From contig CANQEN010000006.1 of assembly GCA_947595045.1 (NCBI GenBank), forward strand, positions 1-35,264: a DNA stretch of 35,264 nucleotides, written 5' to 3'. The stretch is from an uncultured Bacilli bacterium. GTDB taxonomy: Bacteria; Bacillota_I; Bacilli_A; RF39; UBA660. Under the pieces are notes generated by a model. It did not search any database. It was not told where the DNA came from and saw only the letters and a program-made list of their open reading frames with translations. Below, one piece after another: positions 17,720 to 27,765 of the stretch (positions are counted from its first letter, which is position 1; each line of letters begins with the position of its first letter). Both the position numbers and the translations under genes were made by a program.

Positions 17720-18049
17720 CACTTTGATATATAAAATACTATTACATTAAGATAATATGATAATTTTATAAAAATTTAAATATAGTCAAAAAAGATTATT
17801 GTTCATCAACCTCGCAAATATTTTCTTATTTATTTTATTAAACAGAAATAAAAAGGTAATAAATTAGATTGAATATGAATATGGGTATTAATATATTAGG
17901 TTAAGGAATAGAATATTATGTATAAGTTATTAATTGTAAAAGATATTAATCTTTTTTAGAATTGATGTTTTTATAGATTATGCTATTGAATTTATGATAT
18001 AATGGCAATAAGGAAGATATGAGAGGAGAAGTAGGTTATCATTTTGCCT

Positions 18050-21000
18050 ATGTACATTTATATGGATAATGAGTTGCAAGTATTATTAGATAAAATGAAT
18101 TGGCCTTTAGAAGATAGGGCAATATTTGAAGAAGCTAAATTGTTGAAAGTTTTATGTGATAAAAAACTTAATGTATATACTTTTTTGATTAATATTAAAA
18201 CCAATTTATCACCAGATTTATTTAATACATTTATTGATAAATTAAAAGATGCTTTTTATGAAATGAAAGTTATGGTAATTTTTCAAGTATTAGATAAAAA
18301 TTATGAATTAGTTCAATCTTATTTTGAATATTTAATGAAACGTTATGGTAAAAAATGTCCTATTTTAACTACTTTAATAGATGCTAAAGTTGTAATAAAT
18401 GGGTCTACTTTAAATATTGAAGTTTCTAATATCGCTGAAAAAAGCAAGTTAGAGAGTTTGGCATCTAATATTATAGATGATTTTAATGCTTTGGGTTTTG
18501 ATAATTTAGTACTAGATATAACTATCAATACAAAAAAAAGTGATGAATTATATCAGAGTATTGAGAATGATAAAAATAAAAATAGTATGGTTGATAAAGA
18601 ACGATTAGATAAAATAGATGAAGTAATTGTACCAGATAAAAATACTTCTTATAAGCGCAATTATATACCAAAACCAATTGAAACAGAAGATCATCCTAAT
18701 GTTATTTTAGGAAGACTTATTGATACCGATATGACTAGAATAGATGTCATTATAGGAACTGTTAACAATATTGCTATTGAGGGTGAAATCTTTGGAATTG
18801 AGTTTAAAGAGACAAGGGCAGGCTTTATTATTGCTCAATTAAAAATAACTGATTATACAGATAGTATTTATGGAAAAATTTTTATTAATGATCAAGAAGA
18901 TTATAAACGATTACAAGGCTTGCTTAAGGTGGGAGAATGGTATAAATTTAGAGGTTCTATAAAGGATGATCGTTTTTCAGGAGAAGAGACTTTAAATATT
19001 CAAGATATAAATATTTCTAATAGGAAATTAGATGATACTATTGATGATGCTCCTGTAAAAAGGGTTGAATTACATGCCCATACAACAATGAGTCAAATGG
19101 ATGGTTTAGTTGATGCTAAAGTATTGTGTAAAACAGCTAAAAAATGGGGGCATAAAGCTATTGCTATTACTGATCATAATGGTTGTCAATCCTTTCCAGA
19201 TGTTTATCATTTTGTTTGTGATGTCAATAAAGGAGTTGAAAAAGAAGAAGATAAGTTTAAAGCCTTGTATGGTACTGAAATTACGATGATTGATGATACG
19301 GTGCAAATTGTATTAAGACCAACTGATGATGATTTAGTTGATAATACTTATGTAGTATTTGATACGGAGACTACCGGTTTTAATGCTGGTGGTGGTGATC
19401 AAATGATTGAAATAGGTGCAGTTAAAATTAATAATGGTGAAATCATTGATCGTTTTGATGAATTAATCAATCCTAATCGAAAATTGCATAGCAAAATTAC
19501 AGAATTAACCCATATTACTGATGATATGTTAGAAGATAAAGATACTGAAGAAAATGTTGTTAAACGTTTTATGAATTGGGTTGGAGATCTGCCTATGGTA
19601 GCTCATAATGCTAAGTTCGATGTGTCTTTTATAGAAATGGCCTTTTCTAAATATAAGATGGGTGAATTTACTAATACTGTTATTGATACATTAGAGTTAT
19701 CTAGGACCTTAGATAATAATTATGCTCGTCATAGCTTGTCAGCTTTAGTAAAACGTTATAATGTAGTGTTTGATGAAGATGCTCATCACCGAGCTGATTA
19801 TGATGCTGAGGGAACAGCTTTAGTTTTCCATAAAATGTTACAGAAATTAGATAGTCAAAATTATGAAAAGATAAGCGATTTAGATCGTTTAGTTAGTCGT
19901 GATGAAATTCACAAATATGGACGTGCTCATCATGTCAACTTGTTAGTAAAAAATAAAGTAGGACTAAAAAATCTATTTAAGATTATTAGTTTAGCGAATA
20001 CAACTTATTTATATAAAACACCACGTATATTACGAAGTGAAATTGAAAAACATCGGGAAGGGTTGTTAGTTGGTAGTGGTTGTTATGAATCTGAGGTTTT
20101 TACAGAAGCTAAGAGTAAGGGTGATGAAGAATTAACAAATATCATTAATTTTTATGATTACGTTGAAGTACAACCACCAGATGTATATGACCATTTGATT
20201 CAATCGAGTGATTTTGCTAATTATGATGAAGTATTAGAACATATAAAAAAGATAATTAGAGTAACTAAAGATGCAGGTCGTATAATTGTAGCTACAGGTG
20301 ATGTACATCATTTAAAGCCAGAAGATAGAATGTATCGTGAGATTATTGTTAATCAAAAAGTACCTGGAGGGGGACGACATCCGTTAGCGCGTAATTCGAT
20401 AACTAAAATACCGTCACAACATTTCAGGACAACAAGAGAAATGTTAGAGGCTTTTGATTTTTTAGATGAAGATTTAGCTTATGAAATAGTTGTCTTAAAT
20501 ACTAATAAGATAGCTGATATGGTAGAAATTATAGAGGTTATTATAGAGACAGGTGGAGTACCCTTTTCTCCTAAAATAGCTAATTCAGTTGAAACAGTAA
20601 CAGAACTTGTTTATAATTGCGCTAAAGCATGGTATGGGGATCCACTACCATATAATATTGAAGAGAGAATTGCTAAAGAATTATATGGGGATTGTGTAGC
20701 TAATGCTATATTAGAACAGTTACAAAGTGAAAATGTTTGCGAATCTGATTTAGAACATGAGTTATTTGATCGTGTTCATAAAGTTATTTTAGAAGGTTTT
20801 GATGCTGTAAAGAAATTAGTACGTAATAATATAAAGTTACATGAATCAGCTTTAACAGACGAAGAATTAGATAATAAATTACAAAAAAATCTAGGTGGTA
20901 TTATAGGTGGAGGCTTTGATGTTATCTATTTAATAGCTCAAAAATTAGTAAAACATTCTAATGATGATGGCTATCTGGTAGGTTCAAGAGGTTCAGTAGG

Positions 21001-22681
21001 ATCAAGTTTTGTTGCAACTATGATGGGAATTACAGAAGTAAATCCTTTACCAGCTCATTATCGTTGTTTAGAATGTCAGTATAGTCTTTTTGATGACGAT
21101 GATGGTAATCCACTAGGTGCTAATTATTCAAGTGGCTTTGATTTGCCTAATAAAAAATGCCCAAAATGTGGGGCCGATTTGTATAAAGATGGTCAAGATA
21201 TGCCGTTTGCTACTTTTTTAGGTTTTAATGCTGATAAAGTACCAGATATTGATCTTAATTTTTCAGATTTGAATCAGGCTGATGCACATGAATACACTAA
21301 AGTATTGTTTGGTGTTGATAATGTATATCGTGCTGGAACTATTGGTACGGTAGCAGAAAAAACAGCTTTTGGTTTTGTTAAAGGATACTGTGAAGATCAT
21401 AATATTATTATGAGGACAGCTGAAATAGAAAGATTAGCTATGGGTTGTACTGGAGTTAAGCGAACTACAGGTCAACATCCAGGTGGAATAGTAGTTGTCC
21501 CTAATTATATGGATGTTTTTGATTTTACCCCATTTCAATATCCAGCAGATGATGCTACTTCAGCTTGGCGAACAACGCATTTTGATTATCATGCCATTGA
21601 TCAAGATTTATTGAAATTAGATATTTTGGGTCATTCTGATCCTACTCAATTACGTATGATTCAAGATTTAACTAAAACAGATATTTTGAAAGTACCATTA
21701 GATGATAAAGAAACAATGAGTCTATTTACTGGTACAGAAGCATTAGGGGTTACTAGCGAACAAATTATGTGTAAAACTGGTACCTTAGGCATACCAGAAT
21801 TTGGAACGCCATTTACAATTGGAATGGTTGAGGAAACTAAGCCTAAAACTTTTGCTGAATTAATTAAAATATCTGGATTGTCTCATGGAACTGATGTTTG
21901 GTTAGGAAATGCTCAAGAACTAATTAGAAATAAAATAGTTCCCTTTAAAGATGTAATTGGTTGTCGTGATGATATTATGGTTTATTTGATGTATAAGGGC
22001 GTAGAACCAATTAAAGCATTTAAAATTATGGAATTTGTTCGAAAAGGTAAAGCTAGTAAAGATCCAGAGACTTGGGCCAAACATAAAGAGACAATGGAAA
22101 AAGCTGGCATTGAATCATGGTTTATAGAATCATGTGGTAAAATTAAGTATATGTTTCCAAAAGCTCATGCTGCAGCTTATGTTATAAGTGCTTTTAGAAT
22201 TGCATGGTATAAAGTACATATGCCTGTTTACTTTTATGCGTCTTGGTTAACTAGTAAAGCTACTGATACCGATATAGAGGTTATGTTAGGGGGATATAGT
22301 GCTATTAAGAAGAGAATTATTGAAATTCAGGAAAAAGGATATGATGCAACTAATAAAGAGATGGGTCAATTAGAAAGTTTAAAAGTATGCTTGGAAGCAA
22401 CTGCTAGAGGTATTAAGTTTTTACCTGTTGATTTAGACAAAAGTGAGGCAACAGTGTGGGGAGTTAAAGATGAAAAATCTATTTATCCACCATTTTCAAG
22501 TATTGATGGTTTAGGAGTTACTGTTGCTCAAAAAATTGTAACTGAGCGTGATAAGAGACCATTCTTAAGTGTAGAAGAAGTACAACATCGTGCTAAAATA
22601 TCAGCTACTTTAATGGATAGAATGCGCATGATGAATATATTTGATGGTATGGAAGAATCTAATCAATTAAGTTTGTTTTAG
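18050..22681 (+). CDS. polC: DNA polymerase III PolC-type (with embedded 3'-5' exonuclease)
   Basis: YVVFDTETTGFNAGGGDQMIEIGAVKI exonuclease; VELHAHTTMSQMDG PHP; SRGSVGSSFVATMMGITEVNPLPAHYRC; Zn motif CPKCG; FPKAHAAAYV. Exact start (18044 TTG or 18050 ATG) uncertain. Confidence 0.96.
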   Translation: MYIYMDNELQVLLDKMNWPLEDRAIFEEAKLLKVLCDKKLNVYTFLINIKTNLSPDLFNTFIDKLKDAFYEMKVMVIFQVLDKNYELVQSYFEYLMKRYGKKCPILTTLIDAKVVINGSTLNIEVSNIAEKSKLESLASNIIDDFNALGFDNLVLDITINTKKSDELYQSIENDKNKNSMVDKERLDKIDEVIVPDKNTSYKRNYIPKPIETEDHPNVILGRLIDTDMTRIDVIIGTVNNIAIEGEIFGIEFKETRAGFIIAQLKITDYTDSIYGKIFINDQEDYKRLQGLLKVGEWYKFRGSIKDDRFSGEETLNIQDINISNRKLDDTIDDAPVKRVELHAHTTMSQMDGLVDAKVLCKTAKKWGHKAIAITDHNGCQSFPDVYHFVCDVNKGVEKEEDKFKALYGTEITMIDDTVQIVLRPTDDDLVDNTYVVFDTETTGFNAGGGDQMIEIGAVKINNGEIIDRFDELINPNRKLHSKITELTHITDDMLEDKDTEENVVKRFMNWVGDLPMVAHNAKFDVSFIEMAFSKYKMGEFTNTVIDTLELSRTLDNNYARHSLSALVKRYNVVFDEDAHHRADYDAEGTALVFHKMLQKLDSQNYEKISDLDRLVSRDEIHKYGRAHHVNLLVKNKVGLKNLFKIISLANTTYLYKTPRILRSEIEKHREGLLVGSGCYESEVFTEAKSKGDEELTNIINFYDYVEVQPPDVYDHLIQSSDFANYDEVLEHIKKIIRVTKDAGRIIVATGDVHHLKPEDRMYREIIVNQKVPGGGRHPLARNSITKIPSQHFRTTREMLEAFDFLDEDLAYEIVVLNTNKIADMVEIIEVIIETGGVPFSPKIANSVETVTELVYNCAKAWYGDPLPYNIEERIAKELYGDCVANAILEQLQSENVCESDLEHELFDRVHKVILEGFDAVKKLVRNNIKLHESALTDEELDNKLQKNLGGIIGGGFDVIYLIAQKLVKHSNDDGYLVGSRGSVGSSFVATMMGITEVNPLPAHYRCLECQYSLFDDDDGNPLGANYSSGFDLPNKKCPKCGADLYKDGQDMPFATFLGFNADKVPDIDLNFSDLNQADAHEYTKVLFGVDNVYRAGTIGTVAEKTAFGFVKGYCEDHNIIMRTAEIERLAMGCTGVKRTTGQHPGGIVVVPNYMDVFDFTPFQYPADDATSAWRTTHFDYHAIDQDLLKLDILGHSDPTQLRMIQDLTKTDILKVPLDDKETMSLFTGTEALGVTSEQIMCKTGTLGIPEFGTPFTIGMVEETKPKTFAELIKISGLSHGTDVWLGNAQELIRNKIVPFKDVIGCRDDIMVYLMYKGVEPIKAFKIMEFVRKGKASKDPETWAKHKETMEKAGIESWFIESCGKIKYMFPKAHAAAYVISAFRIAWYKVHMPVYFYASWLTSKATDTDIEVMLGGYSAIKKRIIEIQEKGYDATNKEMGQLESLKVCLEATARGIKFLPVDLDKSEATVWGVKDEKSIYPPFSSIDGLGVTVAQKIVTERDKRPFLSVEEVQHRAKISATLMDRMRMMNIFDGMEESNQLSLF

Positions 22682-22690
22682 GAGATGATA

Positions 22691-23800
22691 ATGAAAAAGT
22701 TATTAATATTGATGAGTATACTCATACTAATATTAATAGTTATCTATACATATATATTTAATAATCCTTTCGTAGAAATAAAATTAGTTGGTAATGAGAT
22801 TGTACAATTAGAAGTTAATACTGATTATGAAGAATCTGGTTTTAATGCTTATATTTATAATAATAACTTAAATGATAAAGTTATAGTTGATACTAATTTA
22901 AATACTAAAAAATTAGGATCTTATCAATTAAACTATAAAATAACTTTTTTTAAAACCACTAAAGAGGTAAAAAGAAAAGTGATAGTTCAGGATACTACTA
23001 AACCTAAAATATTATTAATGGGTAATAATGAAATTATGTTGGAAGTAGGAACAGAATATAAAGAAATAGGTTATAAAGCGATAGATAATTATGATGGAAA
23101 TATAACCGATTTAGTAGAAATTGATTCCAATGTTAATTATAATATACCTGGAAAATATCAAATTATTTATAAAGTTGCTGATACTAGTAATAATATTATG
23201 ACAGCAGTTAGAAATATTATTATAAATCCTAAGGAAAATGAAAGTGAGTTTAGTGTTCATGAAAATAATGTAATTAGTAATAATGGATATAATGATATAA
23301 TAATGGGACCAACTTACATCAATGATATTTTGATTGTTAATAAAAAGTATGCTTTACCTAAAGATTATGGTTCAGGTATTGATTCTGAGGCTTTAGAATC
23401 CCTACATCAACTACAAAGTGCAGCTACTGCGGTTGGGATTGATTTACCTGTATTGTCGGCCTATCGTTCTTATGATGTACAAACACAATTATATAGTAAA
23501 TATTATGAAGTAGATGGTGATAAAGCTGATTCTTATTCAGCTCGGCCAGGACATTCTGAGCATCAAACAGGATTAGCTTTTGATGTTGGTTCAATTGACG
23601 ATAACTATGGTGAGACAGCATCAGGAATTTGGCTTAAAAATAATTGTTTTTTATACGGTTTTATTATTAGATATCCAATAGGTAAAGAGTATATAACTGG
23701 TTATAAATACGAACCATGGCATATAAGATATTTGGGTGTTGATATTGCTACTAATATAATGCAACGAAATATTACTTTGGAAGAATATTTAGGTATATAA
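22691..23800 (+). CDS. D-alanyl-D-alanine carboxypeptidase (VanY-like) with DUF5011-type Ig-like repeats
   Basis: SAYRSYDVQTQLYSKY...SARPGHSEHQTGLAFDVGS...EPWHIRYLG; VGTEYKEIGYKAIDNYDGNITDLVEIDSNVNYNIPGKYQIIYKVADTSNN. Confidence 0.9.
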   Translation: MKKLLILMSILILILIVIYTYIFNNPFVEIKLVGNEIVQLEVNTDYEESGFNAYIYNNNLNDKVIVDTNLNTKKLGSYQLNYKITFFKTTKEVKRKVIVQDTTKPKILLMGNNEIMLEVGTEYKEIGYKAIDNYDGNITDLVEIDSNVNYNIPGKYQIIYKVADTSNNIMTAVRNIIINPKENESEFSVHENNVISNNGYNDIIMGPTYINDILIVNKKYALPKDYGSGIDSEALESLHQLQSAATAVGIDLPVLSAYRSYDVQTQLYSKYYEVDGDKADSYSARPGHSEHQTGLAFDVGSIDDNYGETASGIWLKNNCFLYGFIIRYPIGKEYITGYKYEPWHIRYLGVDIATNIMQRNITLEEYLGI

Positions 23801-23802
23801 TA

Positions 23803-23845
23803 AAATAAACTAAGAATGGTAAAAGATTCTTAGTTTATTTTTACT
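23803..23845. terminator. Bidirectional terminator between convergent genes
   Basis: aaataaactaagaat / attcttagtttattt perfect 15-bp stem between convergent ORFs. Confidence 0.85.
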
Positions 23846-23886
23846 TTTTATGGATAAAATAATGTTGTATCGCTAAAACCTATAAA

Positions 23887-24720
23887 TTATAATTTTTTAA
23901 TTTTTACAGGTTGTTTATTTATTTCTGTATTTTCATTTAATAATTCAGAACTATAGGTTGTAACTTCATTATTTAAATTATTATTTATATTTAACATATT
24001 AGTTTTAATTTGCTCATAGTAAGAATGTAGAAGTTTTATATTTATTGACTCTGTATTGGTTATATAAACATAAAACATAGGACTATTTTTTTCCTTTATT
24101 TGCATTTGCATAGGATAAAATGTTGGGGTTATTAGTTCATTATTTACCTGTAGTTGGAAATTATATATAGTATCACTTCTATTTTCTACTCCAATAATTA
24201 CTGACGGGTAATGATTTATCATAGCCAATTGATAAGGGTACTTAGTTAAACTAGCTATTTTTTTTATTTCTTCTAAAGATATTTTATTAAAATTAGTAGT
24301 ATTTAAAATTATTGTCATTTTGCTTTTATCTAACTCTTTAGTAAGTGTATTAAAATATTCAAATTTATCCATTTTATTAGAGCATGTATTATAATCATGT
24401 TTTTCTTTGCTGGTTAACTTAATAAGATTTGACTTAACCAAGGGATAATTCAATAGTTCTTTTTTATCTAAATTATTAGTTATTAGAACATATCCTAAAT
24501 TAATTCCAGGAATCAAAATAAATAAGCTTCGTAAGCAATTTAATAATAATTTCTTTTGATGTTCTTGATTGATACAATCAATGGCATCATCTAAAATATG
24601 TTTTTTAATTTTATATCCACTATTAGGCAATATCAAAGTTGCAAAATTCATTCCATTTAGTAATATTTTGCCTGAGATAATTATAGTTATAATCCATATA
24701 ATAATATATATCGTTGACAT
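23887..24720 (-). CDS. Hypothetical membrane-anchored protein
   Basis: Minus-strand ORF; start MSTIYIIIWIITIIIS at 24720 with aaggaggt RBS; hydrophobic N-terminus; no family recognised. Confidence 0.75.
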   Translation of the reverse strand: MSTIYIIIWIITIIISGKILLNGMNFATLILPNSGYKIKKHILDDAIDCINQEHQKKLLLNCLRSLFILIPGINLGYVLITNNLDKKELLNYPLVKSNLIKLTSKEKHDYNTCSNKMDKFEYFNTLTKELDKSKMTIILNTTNFNKISLEEIKKIASLTKYPYQLAMINHYPSVIIGVENRSDTIYNFQLQVNNELITPTFYPMQMQIKEKNSPMFYVYITNTESINIKLLHSYYEQIKTNMLNINNNLNNEVTTYSSELLNENTEINKQPVKIKKL

Positions 24721-24872
24721 ACATATACCTCCTTGTATAAATAAAATATTAATGTTATTATCATATAACAAATAGCAATTAAAATCAAGAATTTTATTCA
24801 ACACAATTATATTATATGATAAAATGAAAATAGTAACATTAGGATTAAGTATTTGAGGGAGGAAATTTATAT

Positions 24873-26105
24873 ATGCATATAAAAATAAATTTGATAATAT
24901 ATGTAGTAATTATTATTTTAGGAGTAATTAGTATATATTATATTACATCTAATAATCGAGCAGAAGAAAAAATGATTAATTTAATTGGATTAACAAAAGA
25001 GCAAGCAGAGAAATATGCTAATGATCATAATATGAAATTATCAATAGAAGAAAGTTATAGTGATCAGGATATAAATACAGTTATTAAGCAAAGTATTAAA
25101 GAGGGAACTATTTTAGATGATAATCAAGAATTAGATATTGTAGTATCTAAAGGTTTAATATCTAATGATGAATTAACTAAATATAATGTAAATGAATTAG
25201 GTCGTATTCCGGTAATGATGTACCATGGAATTCATGATAAGACCAATGATGAAACAAATTACATTGGTGGTAATGTTGATAAAGATGGTTATCAACGAAC
25301 AGCAGAGGCTTTTCGAACTGATTTAGAGTTTTATTATAAACAGGGATATCGTATGATTAGATTGAATGATTATGTAGATGGAAAAATAGATGTTGAGTTA
25401 GGGTATAGTCCAATTATTTTAACTTTTGATGATGGTTTAGCTAATAATATAAAAGTAACAGGTGTTGATGAAAATGGCGAAATTGAAATAGATCCAAATA
25501 GTGCGATAGGTATTTTAGAAGAATTTAAAAAAAAATATCCTAATTATCATGTTACGGCTACTTTTTTTGTAAACGAAACTTTATTTAACCAATCAGAGTA
25601 TAATGATAGAATATTAAATTGGTTAATAGAACATGGATATGATATAGGAAATCATAGTGCTACTCATGCTGATTTTACCAAAATAAACTATAATGAAAGT
25701 ATTGAGGAAATTGGACGCGTTTATCAATTGTTGGATGAAAAGATACCTAATAAATATGTTCCAATAGTGGCATTACCATTTGGATCTCCATATGATAGTG
25801 CACATGCCAATTTTCCAGCTATTTTAAAGGGAGAATATCAATCAATAAATTATGAAACTAAAGCAACTTTAAGAGTAGGATGGGAAAGTGATTATTCACC
25901 ATTCTCTACTAGTTTTAATCCCCAATTTATTAAAAGAATTAGAGCATATGATAATAATGGTATAGATTTTGATATTAAAATGAATTTTGATAGATTAACT
26001 GATACGAGGTTTATATCAGATGGTGATATAGATACGATAACTATTCCATCTACTTTAATTAATGAGTTAAATAATCCTTGCGATTTGACAGTAAGGCAAT
26101 ATTAA
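24873..26105 (+). CDS. PASTA domain plus polysaccharide deacetylase (NodB-like) extracellular protein
   Basis: N-terminal TM; INLIGLTKEQAEKYANDHNMKLSIEESYSDQDINTVIKQSIKEGTIL (PASTA); PIILTFDDGLA, DIGNHSATHADF (NodB). Confidence 0.88.
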   Translation: MHIKINLIIYVVIIILGVISIYYITSNNRAEEKMINLIGLTKEQAEKYANDHNMKLSIEESYSDQDINTVIKQSIKEGTILDDNQELDIVVSKGLISNDELTKYNVNELGRIPVMMYHGIHDKTNDETNYIGGNVDKDGYQRTAEAFRTDLEFYYKQGYRMIRLNDYVDGKIDVELGYSPIILTFDDGLANNIKVTGVDENGEIEIDPNSAIGILEEFKKKYPNYHVTATFFVNETLFNQSEYNDRILNWLIEHGYDIGNHSATHADFTKINYNESIEEIGRVYQLLDEKIPNKYVPIVALPFGSPYDSAHANFPAILKGEYQSINYETKATLRVGWESDYSPFSTSFNPQFIKRIRAYDNNGIDFDIKMNFDRLTDTRFISDGDIDTITIPSTLINELNNPCDLTVRQY

Positions 26106-26148
26106 TGTATACAATGTGTCTAGTAACAGCAAAATATTGAACAAATAA

Positions 26149-26175
26149 TTGACATTTTATGATTGATGCTATAAT
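26149..26175 (+). promoter_or_regulatory. Promoter TTGACA / extended -10 TGcTATAAT
   Basis: ttgaca 26149-26154, tataat 26170-26175, 15-bp spacing, TGn immediately upstream of -10. Confidence 0.6.
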
Positions 26176-26182
26176 CTTAATA

Positions 26183-26290
26183 ATAGGAGATGACCATATA
26201 ATAAGTTTTGCTCATTAATAACAATTGAAAAGTTTAGTGTCATCAATTGTAAAGGGGCATGTTTCTTTCTATCTCCTAGACATTAGTTAT
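26183..26290 (+). ncRNA. Candidate structured small RNA of unknown class
   Basis: taggagat (26184-26191) / atctccta (26271-26278) closing stem; internal acaattga (26221-26228) / tcaattgt (26243-26250) stem; promoter just upstream; no ORF. Confidence 0.5.
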
Positions 26291-26460
26291 TAAAAAATAA
26301 TTAATTGTCATATTGACATAAAGTTTATATTAAAAATAGTAATGATATGTAAAATGTTATAAGTAAATGTACCCTCTTTATAACAAGTATTAATTAATAT
26401 TGATATTATATTCATTTGTCTATTATTAGTTTTTTATATAAACATTATTGTCAAAATAAA

Positions 26461-26582
26461 TACCACTTTTAATCATATAATAATATTGAGAGTAACTTCA
26501 TATAAGAAAAAGGGGTTAAAGAGATGTGATTCATGATATAAGTGGTAAAAAAAAGCACATATATTTCTATGTGTCTTTTTTT
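26461..26582 (+). ncRNA. Candidate structured RNA/leader ending in a terminator
   Basis: taccactt (26461-26468) / aagtggta (26540-26547) long-range stem; then gcacata / tatgtgt hairpin plus T7 at 26555-26582. Confidence 0.35.
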
Positions 26583-26622
26583 GTTTCATAAATCACAATT
26601 ATATATAGAAAGGTAATATTAT

Positions 26623-26688
26623 ATGTCAAATATAATATATGCAATATCAAAGAAAAGATTAAAGCGAAAGGATTACTATTTCCAATAG
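26623..26688 (+). CDS. Possible small ORF, MSNIIYAISKKRLKRKDYYFQ
   Basis: ATG preceded by agaaaggt RBS-like sequence; 21 aa, basic; too short to be sure. Confidence 0.25.
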   Translation: MSNIIYAISKKRLKRKDYYFQ

Positions 26689-26719
26689 ATGACTACTTAA
26701 AAGTATATACTATATTCGA

Positions 26720-26758
26720 AAAAACCTCGTTCCCTTTGTCCAAGAAACGGGGTTCATA
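26720..26758 (-). terminator. Terminator for rpmB (minus strand)
   Basis: On minus strand aaccccgtt...aacgaggtt followed by ttttt. Confidence 0.75.
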
Positions 26759-26777
26759 TTAATTGTATCTGTTTTTA

Positions 26778-26975
26778 TTATCCGACTAGATTTGCTTTTT
26801 TAGTACGGGCTATTTTATTTAAAGTTCTTTTTTCACTAGCACTAGTTTTAATTCTAGTCCCATCTGCTAGTGTCATTGTTTGAAGATTAACTTTTTGTGT
26901 ATGTCTAGTTGCTTTGCAAGAATGTGATCTTCTATTACCAGCAAGTGGCTTTTTACTTGTTACTTTTATCGCCAT
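26778..26975 (-). CDS. rpmB: 50S ribosomal protein L28
   Basis: MAIKVTSKKPLAGNRRSHSCKATRHTQKVNLQTMTLADGTRIKTSASEKRTLNK; RBS aggagg. Confidence 0.95.
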   Translation of the reverse strand: MAIKVTSKKPLAGNRRSHSCKATRHTQKVNLQTMTLADGTRIKTSASEKRTLNKIARTKKANLVG

Positions 26976-27135
26976 AAAAAAACCTCCTATCAAAAGTATA
27001 AATTCCCTACGTCTTTAAATTCTACCATATTTAATTTATAAAGTCAAACTCTAATTTTGACTGAAGAAACATAGCTATTTTGACAAAAGAGGATTGTAAT
27101 GATATAATTTTAGTACTTCGAGAGGAGCGAAATAA

Positions 27136-27717
27136 ATGAAAATTACTAGTGTTGATTTAATTATTAGTGCAGTTAGGCGTAGTCAATATCCTACAGATGA
27201 AAAACCAGAGTATTTATTAGTTGGTCGATCTAATGTAGGTAAGAGTAGCTTTATTAATACTTTAATAAATCGCAAAAATTATGCGAGAACATCTTCAACA
27301 CCAGGTAAAACACAAACGATTAATTTTTATTTAGTCAATGATAACTTTTATTTAGTAGATGCTCCAGGATATGGATTTGCTGCTTTAAGTAAAAAGAAAC
27401 AAAAAAAATTTGGATTAATGATGGAAGATTATTTGCAGAATAGGTCTAATTTAAAACAAGTATTTATGTTAATTGATTTTAGACATAAACCAACTAATGA
27501 TGATTTAATGATGTATAATTTTTTAAAGCATTATAAGATACCAGTTACTATAGTTGCTACTAAAACAGATAAAATAGGTATAACCTTACAACAAAAGCAA
27601 CGTAATATGATACTAGAGTCATTAGAATTAGTTGTAGGTGATGACTTTGTTATGTTCTCAAATGTGACCAAACTAGGTAAAAATGATATTTATCATAAAA
27701 TAGAGAGAACGATGTAA
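27136..27717 (+). CDS. ysxC: Ribosome biogenesis GTPase YsxC/EngB
   Basis: LLVGRSNVGKSSFINTLINRKNYARTSSTPGKTQTINFYLVNDNFYLVDAPGYGFA. Confidence 0.95.
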   Translation: MKITSVDLIISAVRRSQYPTDEKPEYLLVGRSNVGKSSFINTLINRKNYARTSSTPGKTQTINFYLVNDNFYLVDAPGYGFAALSKKKQKKFGLMMEDYLQNRSNLKQVFMLIDFRHKPTNDDLMMYNFLKHYKIPVTIVATKTDKIGITLQQKQRNMILESLELVVGDDFVMFSNVTKLGKNDIYHKIERTM

Positions 27718-27740
27718 CAATAGTTACCTCTATTTTTATT
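27699..27740 (+). terminator. Terminator overlapping end of ysxC
   Basis: aaaatagag / ctctatttt outer stem with inner gtaac/gttac; T-run. Confidence 0.55.
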
Positions 27741-27765
27741 TATCATAAAATATATTGGTGATGTT

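Noticed and set aside
17618-18043. Long intergenic region upstream of polC as a regulatory RNA
   Set aside because: Beyond the terminator at 17683-17719 I could not find a convincing stem, motif or ORF; AT-rich low complexity.
24569-24775. Plus-strand 68-aa ORF opposite the minus-strand membrane protein
   Set aside because: Antisense of a gene with clear RBS and start; likely spurious.
27688-27752. 15-nt direct repeat atttatcataaaata (27688-27702 and 27738-27752)
   Set aside because: Single short AT-rich pair around a terminator; likely chance or local duplication, no array. No CRISPR-like array found anywhere.
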